Positions 14,002-21,689 of a stretch of 26,175 bases of DNA are shown piece after piece. Under the pieces are notes generated by a model that was not told the DNA's origin, ran no database searches, and worked only from the letters and a program-made list of their open reading frames with translations. Source of the DNA: Lacrimispora sp. 210928-DFI.3.58 (GTDB lineage: Bacteria; Bacillota; Clostridia; Lachnospirales; Lachnospiraceae); assembly GCF_020554865.1 (NCBI RefSeq), contig NZ_JAJCIC010000044.1, positions 1 to 26,175 of the forward strand. The letters are read 5' to 3'. Made by a program: the position numbers and the translations under genes. Position 1 is the first letter of the stretch. Every line of letters begins with the position of its first letter.

Positions 14002-14742
14002 TTACACCTGTGAAATGATCTGCTCTGCGGAAGCGCCGTCAATAAACAGATGCCAGTCAGGATGCGTCTTTAAAATGGTTGCCGGAACCATATTGGTGGG
14101 CGCTTTGGCAGACAGCGTCTTCATAATCGCGTCGCTCTTGCGTTCGCCCGGAACGATCGTCACAATGGTCCTGCTTTTCATGATCTGCGGAACCGTCATG
14201 GAGATGGCCTGCTTCGGCACCTCCTCCAATGTCTCAAACCAGCCTTCATTCACCTGCTGCTGCTTGCATTTCTGGTCCAGGTCTACAATGATATAGGCTG
14301 CCTCTGTATGGAAATCAGCCGGCGGATCATTAAAGGCAATGTGACCGTTCTCGCCAATTCCCACCAGAGCCACATCAATCGGCTCTTGTCTCAGCGTTTC
14401 TGTCAGAGCGGCAATGTTTTCCTCTACATTTCCCTCTCCATTTACAAGATACGCCTTTTTCGGTTTTACGATGTTGATAAAGCGCTCCTTTAAATATTTG
14501 CGGAAGCTGGCCTTATGAGTTTCAGGAAGGCCTATATACTCATCTAAGTGGAACATGACTACTTTATCCCACTCCACATCCATGCCTGTAAGATAGCTAA
14601 GGGACTCGATCTGGGATGCTCCTGTTGACAGAAGGATCCTGGCCTCACCTTTCTCAGAGATCACCCGGTTGATCGCCTCTGCTGCGCAGGCTGCGGCTCT
14701 CTTTGCCATCTCGTCTGAAGTTTTTGAAATATCAATATTCAT
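14002..14742 (-). CDS. nagB: Glucosamine-6-phosphate deaminase-like protein (NagB family)
   Basis: A 246-aa sugar-phosphate isomerase/deaminase. Key motifs are FHLDEYIGLP (D67 as the proton-transfer aspartate), GIGENGHIAFNDPP (H134) and the C-terminal VPATILKTHPDW. NagB turns glucosamine-6-phosphate into fructose-6-phosphate and ammonia. E131-N132 occupy the positions of the usual N-D pair, and FNDP replaces FNEP, so it belongs to a variant branch. The start at 14742 follows AAGGAGACG. A longer frame to 14817 runs into the palindromic element and lacks a ribosome site. It works before or after NagA in amino-sugar breakdown and lies 193 bp after the dehydrogenase gene. Confidence 0.85.
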   Translation of the reverse strand: MNIDISKTSDEMAKRAAACAAEAINRVISEKGEARILLSTGASQIESLSYLTGMDVEWDKVVMFHLDEYIGLPETHKASFRKYLKERFINIVKPKKAYLVNGEGNVEENIAALTETLRQEPIDVALVGIGENGHIAFNDPPADFHTEAAYIIVDLDQKCKQQQVNEGWFETLEEVPKQAISMTVPQIMKSRTIVTIVPGERKSDAIMKTLSAKAPTNMVPATILKTHPDWHLFIDGASAEQIISQV

Positions 14743-14780
14743 GATTGTACGTCTCCTTACAAGATTTATTTTATTTTCAT

Positions 14781-14933
14781 GTAACTGTTCAGAACGGGCA
14801 TCTTCTTGCCCGGCCAAGGCCGGACAAGAAGCATCGGAGATTCCTCCGATGTGAAATCAGCCATAAAAATCTGCTTATAAGCAAGCTTAACGCAGCTTTT
14901 TCCGCCTGATTTCCCGCCGTTCTGAATAGTTAC
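14781..14933. repeat. 153-bp multi-hairpin palindromic element inside the operon
   Basis: The outer arms GTAACTGTTCAGAACGG (14781-14797) and CCGTTCTGAATAGTTAC (14917-14933) pair with one mismatch. Inside are a strong hairpin CTTCTTG-c-CCGGCC/GGCCGG-a-CAAGAAG (14802-14831), a CATCGGAG/CTCCGATG hairpin (14832-14851), and GAAATCAG/CTGATTTC (14853-14860 with 14906-14913). The ends share ACTGTTCAGA with the palindrome at 2726-2949. It fills the gap between the dehydrogenase and nagB and should fold in the operon mRNA. Confidence 0.85.
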
Positions 14934-14935
14934 CA

Positions 14936-16012
14936 TTAATATTCAATATCCAGAATCTTTCCTGTCTTTGCGCTCTCATGGGCATACTGGCACATAATGG
15001 TGGATACGAGAGCCTCCTCACCAGTTGGATACAGGCCTTCCATATCCTCTAAGGAAGCTCCGGCCTTCATCCTGTTTACCAGCTGTAAGAATACCAGCAT
15101 GGATTCAATGCAATAGCCTGTGGGTACAGGGCCTGCAACTGGATCATCTACGATCATATTTCCATACGGGTTCACGACATGGCTGTAGCTGTCCTCATTA
15201 TAGGCAGCAACCACGCCTCTGTCCTGGCTGTCTACCTCCTGGAAGCCCTCTGTGCCTACCAGGCGGATCTGCTGGTTTACGATAGAGGAAAAGCTGTTTG
15301 GCAGGATCCAGGATGCATCCACAGTAATGCTCGCGCCGTTTGCAAACTCAAATTTGGACTGGAGGGAGTCATAGGTATCGATTCCCATGGACACCAGCTT
15401 CTTCTTCACACCGGAGGCATATACGCGCACAGGCTTTTCTCCCATAAGCCAGTAGATCAGATCAAAGAAGTGGATGCCGATAAACCATGCGGGGGAGCTG
15501 TTCTGGGCCCAGTTCTTAAACCATACGGAAGGAACCAGAATCTTATCCTCCATGCATACATAGCCATATTCGATCTCGCCCAGCTTGCCGGACCTGATGG
15601 CATTGCGCAGCTGGATATGGGCCGGATCAAAGCGCTTGTGGAAGTCCACGTACAGCATGACATTATTTTCCTTTGCTGCTGCGATCATGCGTTTTCCCTG
15701 TTCAATATCAGTGGAAAGGGGCTTCTGTGCCAGGATATGGATCCCCCTCTTTGCTGCCTCCAGGACAACTGCCTCGTGAAGATAATCCGGAGTCACCACT
15801 GCAACCGCATCCAGCTCTTCCTTGTCAAACATCTCCTTATAGTCTGTATATCCCTTTAAGCCGTACTTCTCATTCATGGTTTTTAACGTGTCAGGATTAA
15901 TGTCAGCAATTGCCACAAAGTCAATCTCTCCCCGTTTGTGCGCGCCATAGTACGCATTGATCAGGACACTTCCATAGGTTCCGGCTCCAACTACACCAAC
16001 TCTTGCTTTCAT
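14936..16012 (-). CDS. Gfo/Idh/MocA family NAD(P)-dependent oxidoreductase
   Basis: A 358-aa protein with an N-terminal Rossmann fold (VGVVGAGTYGS, residues 4-15), the catalytic lysine K97 in AQKPLS (usually EKP), and the GIHFFDLIYW stretch with H181 and D184 that replaces the common HxxD active-site motif. Members oxidise or reduce a hydroxyl or keto group of sugars, sugar acids, inositols or sugar phosphates. The start was set at the ATG after GGAGGAAAATACG, not at the upstream ATG that overlaps the ribosome site. It is co-transcribed with the TRAP transporter 27 bp upstream, so it probably acts on the imported compound. The exact substrate cannot be read from the sequence. Confidence 0.88.
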   Translation of the reverse strand: MKARVGVVGAGTYGSVLINAYYGAHKRGEIDFVAIADINPDTLKTMNEKYGLKGYTDYKEMFDKEELDAVAVVTPDYLHEAVVLEAAKRGIHILAQKPLSTDIEQGKRMIAAAKENNVMLYVDFHKRFDPAHIQLRNAIRSGKLGEIEYGYVCMEDKILVPSVWFKNWAQNSSPAWFIGIHFFDLIYWLMGEKPVRVYASGVKKKLVSMGIDTYDSLQSKFEFANGASITVDASWILPNSFSSIVNQQIRLVGTEGFQEVDSQDRGVVAAYNEDSYSHVVNPYGNMIVDDPVAGPVPTGYCIESMLVFLQLVNRMKAGASLEDMEGLYPTGEEALVSTIMCQYAHESAKTGKILDIEY

Positions 16013-16039
16013 CGTATTTTCCTCCATTTTTTATTAAAA

Positions 16040-17326
16040 TTAAAGATAACCAAACAGTCCCGGCAGGAACATGGTGATCGGTTCAATATAGGTAACCATA
16101 GCCAGCGCAATGAATAATGGAATCAGCCATGGTGCAACCATCTTTGTCACCTCTCCAAAGCTGCGTTTCGATGCGGATGACAGCATGTAAAGGGACATAC
16201 CTACAGGCGGTGTCAGAAGGCCGATCATCATATTCAGCACCAGGATAACGCCCATATGAATAGGGCTGATATTTGCAATTGCCATAAGAGGAGTCAGGAT
16301 CGGCAGCATGATCATAATGGCCGCAACTACCTCTATAAACATTCCCATTACAATCAGGATGATGTTTATCATGAACAGGATCACATATTTGTTTGTGGTA
16401 AAGGACAGGATCAGCTCCACCACAACCTTGTCGATCTGCTCATATGTCATGACCCATGCAAAAAGGGACGCGCCTACCACAACGGCGATGGATGGGCCTA
16501 CCTGCTTGACCGTTGCCACGGCTAAGGACGGCAGGGAGCGGATATCCATCTCCTTGTAGACAACACAGGATACGAAAAGTCCGTATACAACGCTGAACAT
16601 TGCCGACTCAGTGGGGGTGAACCAGCCTGTCCAGATACCTCCCAGCATAAATGCAGGAAACAAAAGTGCCGGAAGGGCCTCCAAAAACGCTTTCCACATC
16701 TCACCGATACTGGCCCTCTCATGCTTTGGATAATTCCTCTTATGGGCAATGATGTAAATATAAACGCAAAGCACCAAGCACAGCAGAACGCCTGGACCCA
16801 TACCGGCCATAAACAGGGCGCCGATGGAAACATTCGCCATGGCTCCGTAGATGACAAAGGGGATACTGGGCGGGATAATGGGGCCTACGGTACTGGAAGC
16901 TCCCGTTACGCCCAGTGTCAGGTCGTCATCGTAATTCTCATCCCTCATAGCTTTGATCTCGATCATTCCCAGACCGCCTACATCTGCCAGGGCAGAGCCG
17001 CTGATGCCGGAGAAGATCAGGCTGGAAACTACATTGACATAGGCCAGTCCGCCTCTCCAGTGACCGATCAGCTTTTTGGCAAAGCCGAAGATCCTGTCTG
17101 TTACGCCGCCGTTGTTCATAACCTGTCCTGCCAGGATAAAGAAGGGAACAGCAAGCAGCGTAAAGGAGTTTGCCGCATTCATCATCTTATTCATGGCCGT
17201 CATCATAGACAGCTGAGGCGTCAGGAATATGTAGAGCAAGGATGATCCCAGCAGGCACAGATACATGGGCGCACGAAAGATCATCATTGCCAGAAATACG
17301 ATAAAAAAGATTTGAATTGGTTCCAT
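16040..17326 (-). CDS. dctM: TRAP transporter large permease subunit
   Basis: A 428-aa polytopic membrane protein of typical DctM size with about 12 membrane segments. It includes FSGISGSALADVGGLG (about 108-124), GASSTVGPIIPPSIPFVIYG (about 142-161) and a C-terminal NMMIGLLTPPVGMSLY, all hallmarks of the family. With DctQ it forms the sodium-driven channel that takes substrate from the binding protein. It begins 3 bp after dctQ and is followed by the dehydrogenase gene. Confidence 0.95.
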   Translation of the reverse strand: MEPIQIFFIVFLAMMIFRAPMYLCLLGSSLLYIFLTPQLSMMTAMNKMMNAANSFTLLAVPFFILAGQVMNNGGVTDRIFGFAKKLIGHWRGGLAYVNVVSSLIFSGISGSALADVGGLGMIEIKAMRDENYDDDLTLGVTGASSTVGPIIPPSIPFVIYGAMANVSIGALFMAGMGPGVLLCLVLCVYIYIIAHKRNYPKHERASIGEMWKAFLEALPALLFPAFMLGGIWTGWFTPTESAMFSVVYGLFVSCVVYKEMDIRSLPSLAVATVKQVGPSIAVVVGASLFAWVMTYEQIDKVVVELILSFTTNKYVILFMINIILIVMGMFIEVVAAIMIMLPILTPLMAIANISPIHMGVILVLNMMIGLLTPPVGMSLYMLSSASKRSFGEVTKMVAPWLIPLFIALAMVTYIEPITMFLPGLFGYL

Positions 17327-17329
17327 ATG

Positions 17330-17815
17330 CTATGCCTCCTCTCCGCTTTTTCCGATCTTTTTCACATAATGAACAACATTTACCAGGCACCGGATAGACC
17401 CCAGGAAGAAGCCAAGCACCATGCCTGCCGCCACCACAGACATCGGGATCTCCATGGCGGCAGATTTTACTACCTTTTCAAATTCAAAGAACTGAACAGA
17501 CCAGTAAAAAAGGTAAATATGAATAAAGCAGCACACCAAGCTGGTAAATGCACGGATGACCTGATCCGGCACTCCCTTTACAAATTTCAGGAAAACCTCC
17601 ACGTTGAAATGCTCAAACGTCTTTTCCCCTAAGGACATGCACATAAACACTACCCAGATGTAGCAGAATCTTGATACCTCCTCTGAAAACATCAGGGCTT
17701 TATTGAAAAAAATGCGTGCGCACATCTGGCTCAGTACCATAACGCACATGACCCCAAACAGGCTGCTGGCTATCACTTCCTCAAGGGAATGAAACACCTT
17801 TAGAACCTTTTTCAT
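17330..17815 (-). CDS. dctQ: TRAP transporter small permease subunit
   Basis: A 161-aa membrane protein with four predicted helices. It has the typical DctQ features: LEEVIASSLFGVMCVMVLSQ, FSEEVSRFCYIWVVFMC with the conserved E of the second helix, and a third to fourth helix region around 85-145. It pairs with DctM and lies between dctP (31 bp upstream) and dctM (3 bp downstream). Confidence 0.92.
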   Translation of the reverse strand: MKKVLKVFHSLEEVIASSLFGVMCVMVLSQMCARIFFNKALMFSEEVSRFCYIWVVFMCMSLGEKTFEHFNVEVFLKFVKGVPDQVIRAFTSLVCCFIHIYLFYWSVQFFEFEKVVKSAAMEIPMSVVAAGMVLGFFLGSIRCLVNVVHYVKKIGKSGEEA

Positions 17816-17846
17816 ATTTACCTCCGTTTCTAATCAACCTTCTGTC

Positions 17847-18932
17847 CTATTTCCAGTTCGCCTTAAAGTCTTCCAGATCCTTGATCTGAGCCGCCCAGTC
17901 GACATCGCCTCCGAAGGTCTCCTCAACCACCTTCTTCGCATTCTCCTTAAAAGCCTCCAGCTCCGGCTCCACCACCTTCATGCCGTTCTCCTGAAGAGTC
18001 GCAAGGCCTTCCTCTTCCTCCTTATAGATCCTCTCTTCAATAATCGGGCGGTATTTTTCAAGAACCTCCGTAACAGCCTGGCGCTCCTCCTCCGTCATCT
18101 CATTCCAGATCTGCTCCGAAACATGCACCGTTCCCAGATGTACGGAATGCTCTGTCAGAACAATGGTATCCTGTACCTCAAAGAACTTCTGGGCAATGAC
18201 CGTGGGGATTGGATTCTCTTCGCCTACCACCACTCCTGTCTGGAGGGAAAGGTAAAGCTCATTCATGTTAATCGGAACGGGATTCGCCCCCAGGGATGCA
18301 ACGACTGTCTTTGCTACCGGGGTATCCATACAGCGCACAGACTGTCCGGCCAGATCAGCAGGGGTCTTTGGCTCAAGGCCGTTGATTGTCAGGTTCCGTT
18401 TTCCGTAATACCATACATCCAGCGTGCGGACACCGCTGGCATTCAGGATCGTGTCATTGTACATTTTCTGGGAACCCTCTGATGCGAAATATGCATAGGC
18501 CTGCTCTGGGTTGTCAAATGCATATGGCAGGGAATACACCTGGACCGGATCATAGAAGGAGGCCAGAATGCTGGGACCGGAAATCTCAAATGCCAGGGAA
18601 CCTGTCCTCAGCATGTCGAGAGCCTCTGCCTGAGTTCCCAATGTGGCTCCCGGATAAACCTTGATCTTCAAACTGCCGTTTGTCTTCTCTTCGATCTCCT
18701 CTGCAATCTCATAAGAGGTCTGGCTCCATACATGGCTCTCCGGTTCTCCTACATACCATGAAAGCTCTTTCACCTCTCCTGCCGGCGCTTCTGCTCCCTC
18801 CTGTGCCTTGTTGTCTGCTGCCGGAGCTGCTGTTGTCTGCGTGCTGCCGGAGCTGCCGCAAGCGCTTAAGCTTCCTGCCATCATAGCCGCTGCCAGAAAT
18901 GCTCCCAATGTTTTCCAACTTGTTTTTCTCAT
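17847..18932 (-). CDS. dctP: TRAP transporter solute-binding lipoprotein
   Basis: A 361-aa extracellular binding protein. The signal peptide ends in the lipobox LSAC with lipidated C25, followed by a flexible Ser/Thr/Ala linker. The DctP fold shows YPGATLG (93-99), YYGKRNLT (175-182) and DLAGQSVRCMDTP, in which R200 is the conserved carboxylate-binding arginine. This implies an acidic substrate. NPVPINMNELYLSLQTGVVVGEENP is the usual specificity region. Neighbouring nagA/nagB-like and dehydrogenase genes suggest a sugar acid or acidic amino sugar. It is the first gene of the operon, downstream of a sigma-A promoter with a LacI operator. Ribosome site AAGGAGG. Confidence 0.93.
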   Translation of the reverse strand: MRKTSWKTLGAFLAAAMMAGSLSACGSSGSTQTTAAPAADNKAQEGAEAPAGEVKELSWYVGEPESHVWSQTSYEIAEEIEEKTNGSLKIKVYPGATLGTQAEALDMLRTGSLAFEISGPSILASFYDPVQVYSLPYAFDNPEQAYAYFASEGSQKMYNDTILNASGVRTLDVWYYGKRNLTINGLEPKTPADLAGQSVRCMDTPVAKTVVASLGANPVPINMNELYLSLQTGVVVGEENPIPTVIAQKFFEVQDTIVLTEHSVHLGTVHVSEQIWNEMTEEERQAVTEVLEKYRPIIEERIYKEEEEGLATLQENGMKVVEPELEAFKENAKKVVEETFGGDVDWAAQIKDLEDFKANWK

Positions 18933-19003
18933 ACTACGTTACCTCCTTGTTTTAAAATGAAATTTTAATCTCGCTTTTCTTATCCCGTTTTCTTTGTAGC
19001 CCC

Positions 19004-19032
19004 ATCATATTATAGAAAACGTTTTCTGTCAA
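19004..19032 (-). promoter_or_regulatory. TRAP-nag operon promoter with LacI-type operator
   Basis: On the minus strand TTGACA (19032-19027), a 17-bp spacer and TATGAT (19009-19004) make a strong promoter about 70 bp before dctP. The spacer is nearly filled by the perfect 14-bp palindrome AGAAAACGTTTTCT (19014-19027). This has the central CG of LacI/CcpA-type operators, so a bound repressor would block polymerase directly. The divergent LacI gene is the likely owner. CcpA could also bind. Confidence 0.85.
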
Positions 19033-19148
19033 TACTTTCTACAAAAATTTGTTTATTTTTCTCGTATTATTTGTGTTTTTTCTATTATATGCAATTTTAT
19101 TCCCTCATCTTTTCTCGTGTTATTTTCTATATTTTTCTAAATTTTCTA

Positions 19149-19177
19149 TTGATTTTTCCACGGAGGGGTATTATGAT
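19149..19177 (+). promoter_or_regulatory. Promoter of the LacI-family regulator gene
   Basis: TTGATT (19149-19154), a 17-bp spacer and TATGAT (19172-19177) lie about 50 bp before the lacI start. It fires away from the TRAP promoter. The 115 bp between the two promoters is very T-rich, and no second operator palindrome was seen there. Confidence 0.65.
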
Positions 19178-19229
19178 AGTAATAGATTCGCTTTTCCATA
19201 TTCCAACTCTTTAGCAAGGAGATACCTAT

Positions 19230-20288
19230 ATGAATAATACCAGCCATAATATTACCATTGGCGATGTTGCAAAGGCAGCTGGTACTTCCGTTTCTACGGC
19301 TTCCCGTGTTTTAAGTGGCAGTGATTATCCTGTAAGCCCTGCAAAAAGGGAGAGTGTACTTCGCGCCGCCAACACCCTGGGATACGAGCCCAATATGCTT
19401 GGACGTATGCTGAAAACCAATACCAATCCCTCCATCGGCATTATCATCCCTTCCTTTCAGAACCCATTTTACACGCAGCTGATCATGGGCATTGAAAAGG
19501 AAGCTATGAGCTGCAGCTATTTCCCCCTTGTATTCAGCTCCCAGAGAAGTCCGGAAACAGAACGCAATCTCATCAATAATCTGATCAAAAACCGTGTCAA
19601 GGGGCTTATGATCTCTTCCATTGATGATTCACCCCTTGCAGTAGAACACTTTGTCGCCACCGGCGGAAAGGTCTGCATTTTTGAATCCAACTATGCAGAC
19701 ACCGACAAAGTGGTCAATGCGAAGACAGATATGCTGGGCGCAGGACGCACTGCAACGGAATATCTGATCTCACAGGGACATAGGGACATTGCATTTTTAA
19801 GCACACCATTCAACCGTGCATCCAGACTGATGACATTAGACGGTTTCAAACTGGCAATGGCCAACAACGGCCTGCCATTTTCAAAGGAAGACATTATCAC
19901 TGTCCAATATGAATTTGATACAGACTCTGATCTCTACGAGCTGGAAGCTGGCCGGAAACTGGCCGGAAAGTTCTTAGAAGCATGGAAAAAGAAGCCTTAT
20001 ACTGCCATTGTGGCGATCAATGACCTGATCGCCTACGGCATTATCCAGGGACTGCAGGAGCAGAATGTACAGATACCACAGGATATTTCCATTATCTCAT
20101 TTGATAATATCCCCTACTCCGGTCTGATCAATCCTCCTCTGACCACCATGGATATGCCTGCCAGGCTCCTGGGCCAGAGGGCATGCCGCATGATCACAGA
20201 CTCTCTGAGCTCTAACGAGGACCACAACGGCATTACTCTTTCCGTAAGCGCAGAGCTGGTTGTGCGCAGCTCCGTAAGGGCCATTTAA
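19230..20288 (+). CDS. LacI-family transcriptional regulator
   Basis: A 352-aa regulator. The N-terminal helix-turn-helix (TIGDVAKAAGTSVSTASRVLSG, about 9-31) and the hinge helix RMLKTN precede a periplasmic-binding-like effector domain (NPSIGIIIPSFQNPFYTQLIMGIEKEA from about 66). It is divergent from the TRAP-nag operon, whose promoter contains a LacI-type palindrome, so it probably represses that operon until a pathway sugar phosphate or imported acid binds. It is followed 58 bp later by the LarA-like gene in the same direction. Ribosome site AAGGAGAT. Confidence 0.93.
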   Translation: MNNTSHNITIGDVAKAAGTSVSTASRVLSGSDYPVSPAKRESVLRAANTLGYEPNMLGRMLKTNTNPSIGIIIPSFQNPFYTQLIMGIEKEAMSCSYFPLVFSSQRSPETERNLINNLIKNRVKGLMISSIDDSPLAVEHFVATGGKVCIFESNYADTDKVVNAKTDMLGAGRTATEYLISQGHRDIAFLSTPFNRASRLMTLDGFKLAMANNGLPFSKEDIITVQYEFDTDSDLYELEAGRKLAGKFLEAWKKKPYTAIVAINDLIAYGIIQGLQEQNVQIPQDISIISFDNIPYSGLINPPLTTMDMPARLLGQRACRMITDSLSSNEDHNGITLSVSAELVVRSSVRAI

Positions 20289-20345
20289 TCCCCTATGTCC
20301 TTCTCACATTCTATTGGATAAACAAAAAGAGAAGGAGCAAACACT

Positions 20346-21617
20346 ATGGATTCAGCATTATATGATATCATCGGTTCCGTGAAAATACCAAACATGATCC
20401 GCGTAAAGCAAAAATTTGATCCCCACGAGATCACAGATCCGGAGCCTGTTATCCGGCAGGAATTATCCCGTCCGGCCATCAGCAGCACCATGCGCCCCGG
20501 TATGCGGATCGCCATTACTGCGGGCAGCCGCGGCATCTCAAACCACAAGAGGATCATAAAGACCGTTGTGGACATTGTAAAGGAGCATGGCGCGCAGCCC
20601 TTTGTTGTCCCTGCCATGGGCAGCCATGGCGGCGCTACTGCCGAAGGCCAGCTGGAGGTTTTAGCAGGCTTTGGCATTACCCCTGAATATCTGGGCTGCC
20701 CGATCCTTTCAAGCATGGAGACGGTAAAGGTAGGTGCAAGCCCTGAGGGCCATGATGTACATATTGATAAAAATGCCTGGAACACAGACGGCATTATCGT
20801 AGTGAACAAAATAAAGCCCCATACCGCCTTCCGCGGCCCCCATGAAAGCGGCCTGATGAAAATGATGACCATCGGTCTCGGAAAGCAGTATGGCGCCAGC
20901 CTCTGCCACCAAGCAGGTTTCAAAAACATGGGCCGCTTAGTGCCCATGTTCGCAAATGTTATCCTCGCCAGCTGCAATATCCTCTTTGGACTGGCAATCG
21001 TGGAAAATGCCTACAGCCGCACGTATTTATTAAAGGGTGTGACCGCAGATGAGATCCCTGAGGAGGATGCAAAGCTTTTGACATTGGCCCGCAGCCTCAT
21101 GCCGCGTATCCTCTTTGACGACATCGCTGTCCTGGTGATCGATGAGATCGGCAAGAATTTCAGCGGAGACGGCCAGGATCCCAATGTTTCCTCCCGCTTT
21201 GCCACTCCCTATGCCTCCGGAGATTTTACCATCCAAAAGGTATGCGTGCTGGACATTTCAGAAAAAAGCCACGGGATCATGATTGGGGCCGGATGTGCCG
21301 ATACCTGCACCAGACGCCTGGTGGAGAAATCCAATCTGGAAGCAAGCTATATCAACGCCATCACATCCACTGTCTTTGATTGCGTGCGCCTGCCCATGAT
21401 TCTGAAAAACGACTACTACGCCATTGCCGCCTGCATCAAAACCTGCAATGAAGTAGACGTTAACCAGATCCGCATGGTACGGATCCCAAACACCTTAGAG
21501 ATCGGTGAAATCTGGATATCGGAAAGCATGCTGGAGGATGCCAGGAAAAACCCGGCCATCGAGATCCTCTCTGAAGCACAGCCAATGCCCTTTGATGAAA
21601 ACGGGAACTTATGGTAA
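20346..21617 (+). CDS. LarA-like (DUF2088) nickel-pincer racemase/epimerase family protein
   Basis: A 423-aa protein with the pattern of lactate racemase relatives: AITAGSRGISNHKRI (56-70), VVPAMGSHGGATAEGQ with H94, NKIKPHTAFRGPHESGLMKMM with H159 and candidate cofactor lysine K172, and GKQYGASLCH with H188. LarA proteins carry a nickel pincer nucleotide and invert alpha-hydroxy acid centres. The LarA superfamily includes epimerases of sugar acids. The GSHGG form differs from the THR of classic LarA, so the activity is uncertain. Its place behind the LacI gene of a TRAP locus fits racemization of an imported hydroxy acid. The cofactor genes larB, larC and larE are not in the window. Ribosome site GAAGGAG. 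Confidence 0.75.
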   Translation: MDSALYDIIGSVKIPNMIRVKQKFDPHEITDPEPVIRQELSRPAISSTMRPGMRIAITAGSRGISNHKRIIKTVVDIVKEHGAQPFVVPAMGSHGGATAEGQLEVLAGFGITPEYLGCPILSSMETVKVGASPEGHDVHIDKNAWNTDGIIVVNKIKPHTAFRGPHESGLMKMMTIGLGKQYGASLCHQAGFKNMGRLVPMFANVILASCNILFGLAIVENAYSRTYLLKGVTADEIPEEDAKLLTLARSLMPRILFDDIAVLVIDEIGKNFSGDGQDPNVSSRFATPYASGDFTIQKVCVLDISEKSHGIMIGAGCADTCTRRLVEKSNLEASYINAITSTVFDCVRLPMILKNDYYAIAACIKTCNEVDVNQIRMVRIPNTLEIGEIWISESMLEDARKNPAIEILSEAQPMPFDENGNLW

Positions 21618-21639
21618 TCTGATGCAATATGTGAAAAAT

Positions 21640-21669
21640 GGCCTGCCAGGATTTTCGTCCCGGCAGGCC
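21640..21669. terminator. Bidirectional terminator between convergent genes
   Basis: GGCCTGCC (21640-21647) pairs with GGCAGGCC (21662-21669), with two further GG/CC pairs inside after a mismatch. TTGCTTT follows on the plus strand and ATTTTTC on the minus strand. It ends both the larA-like and the GH13 transcripts. Confidence 0.85.
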
Positions 21670-21689
21670 TTGCTTTGTGTGACGCTGTC

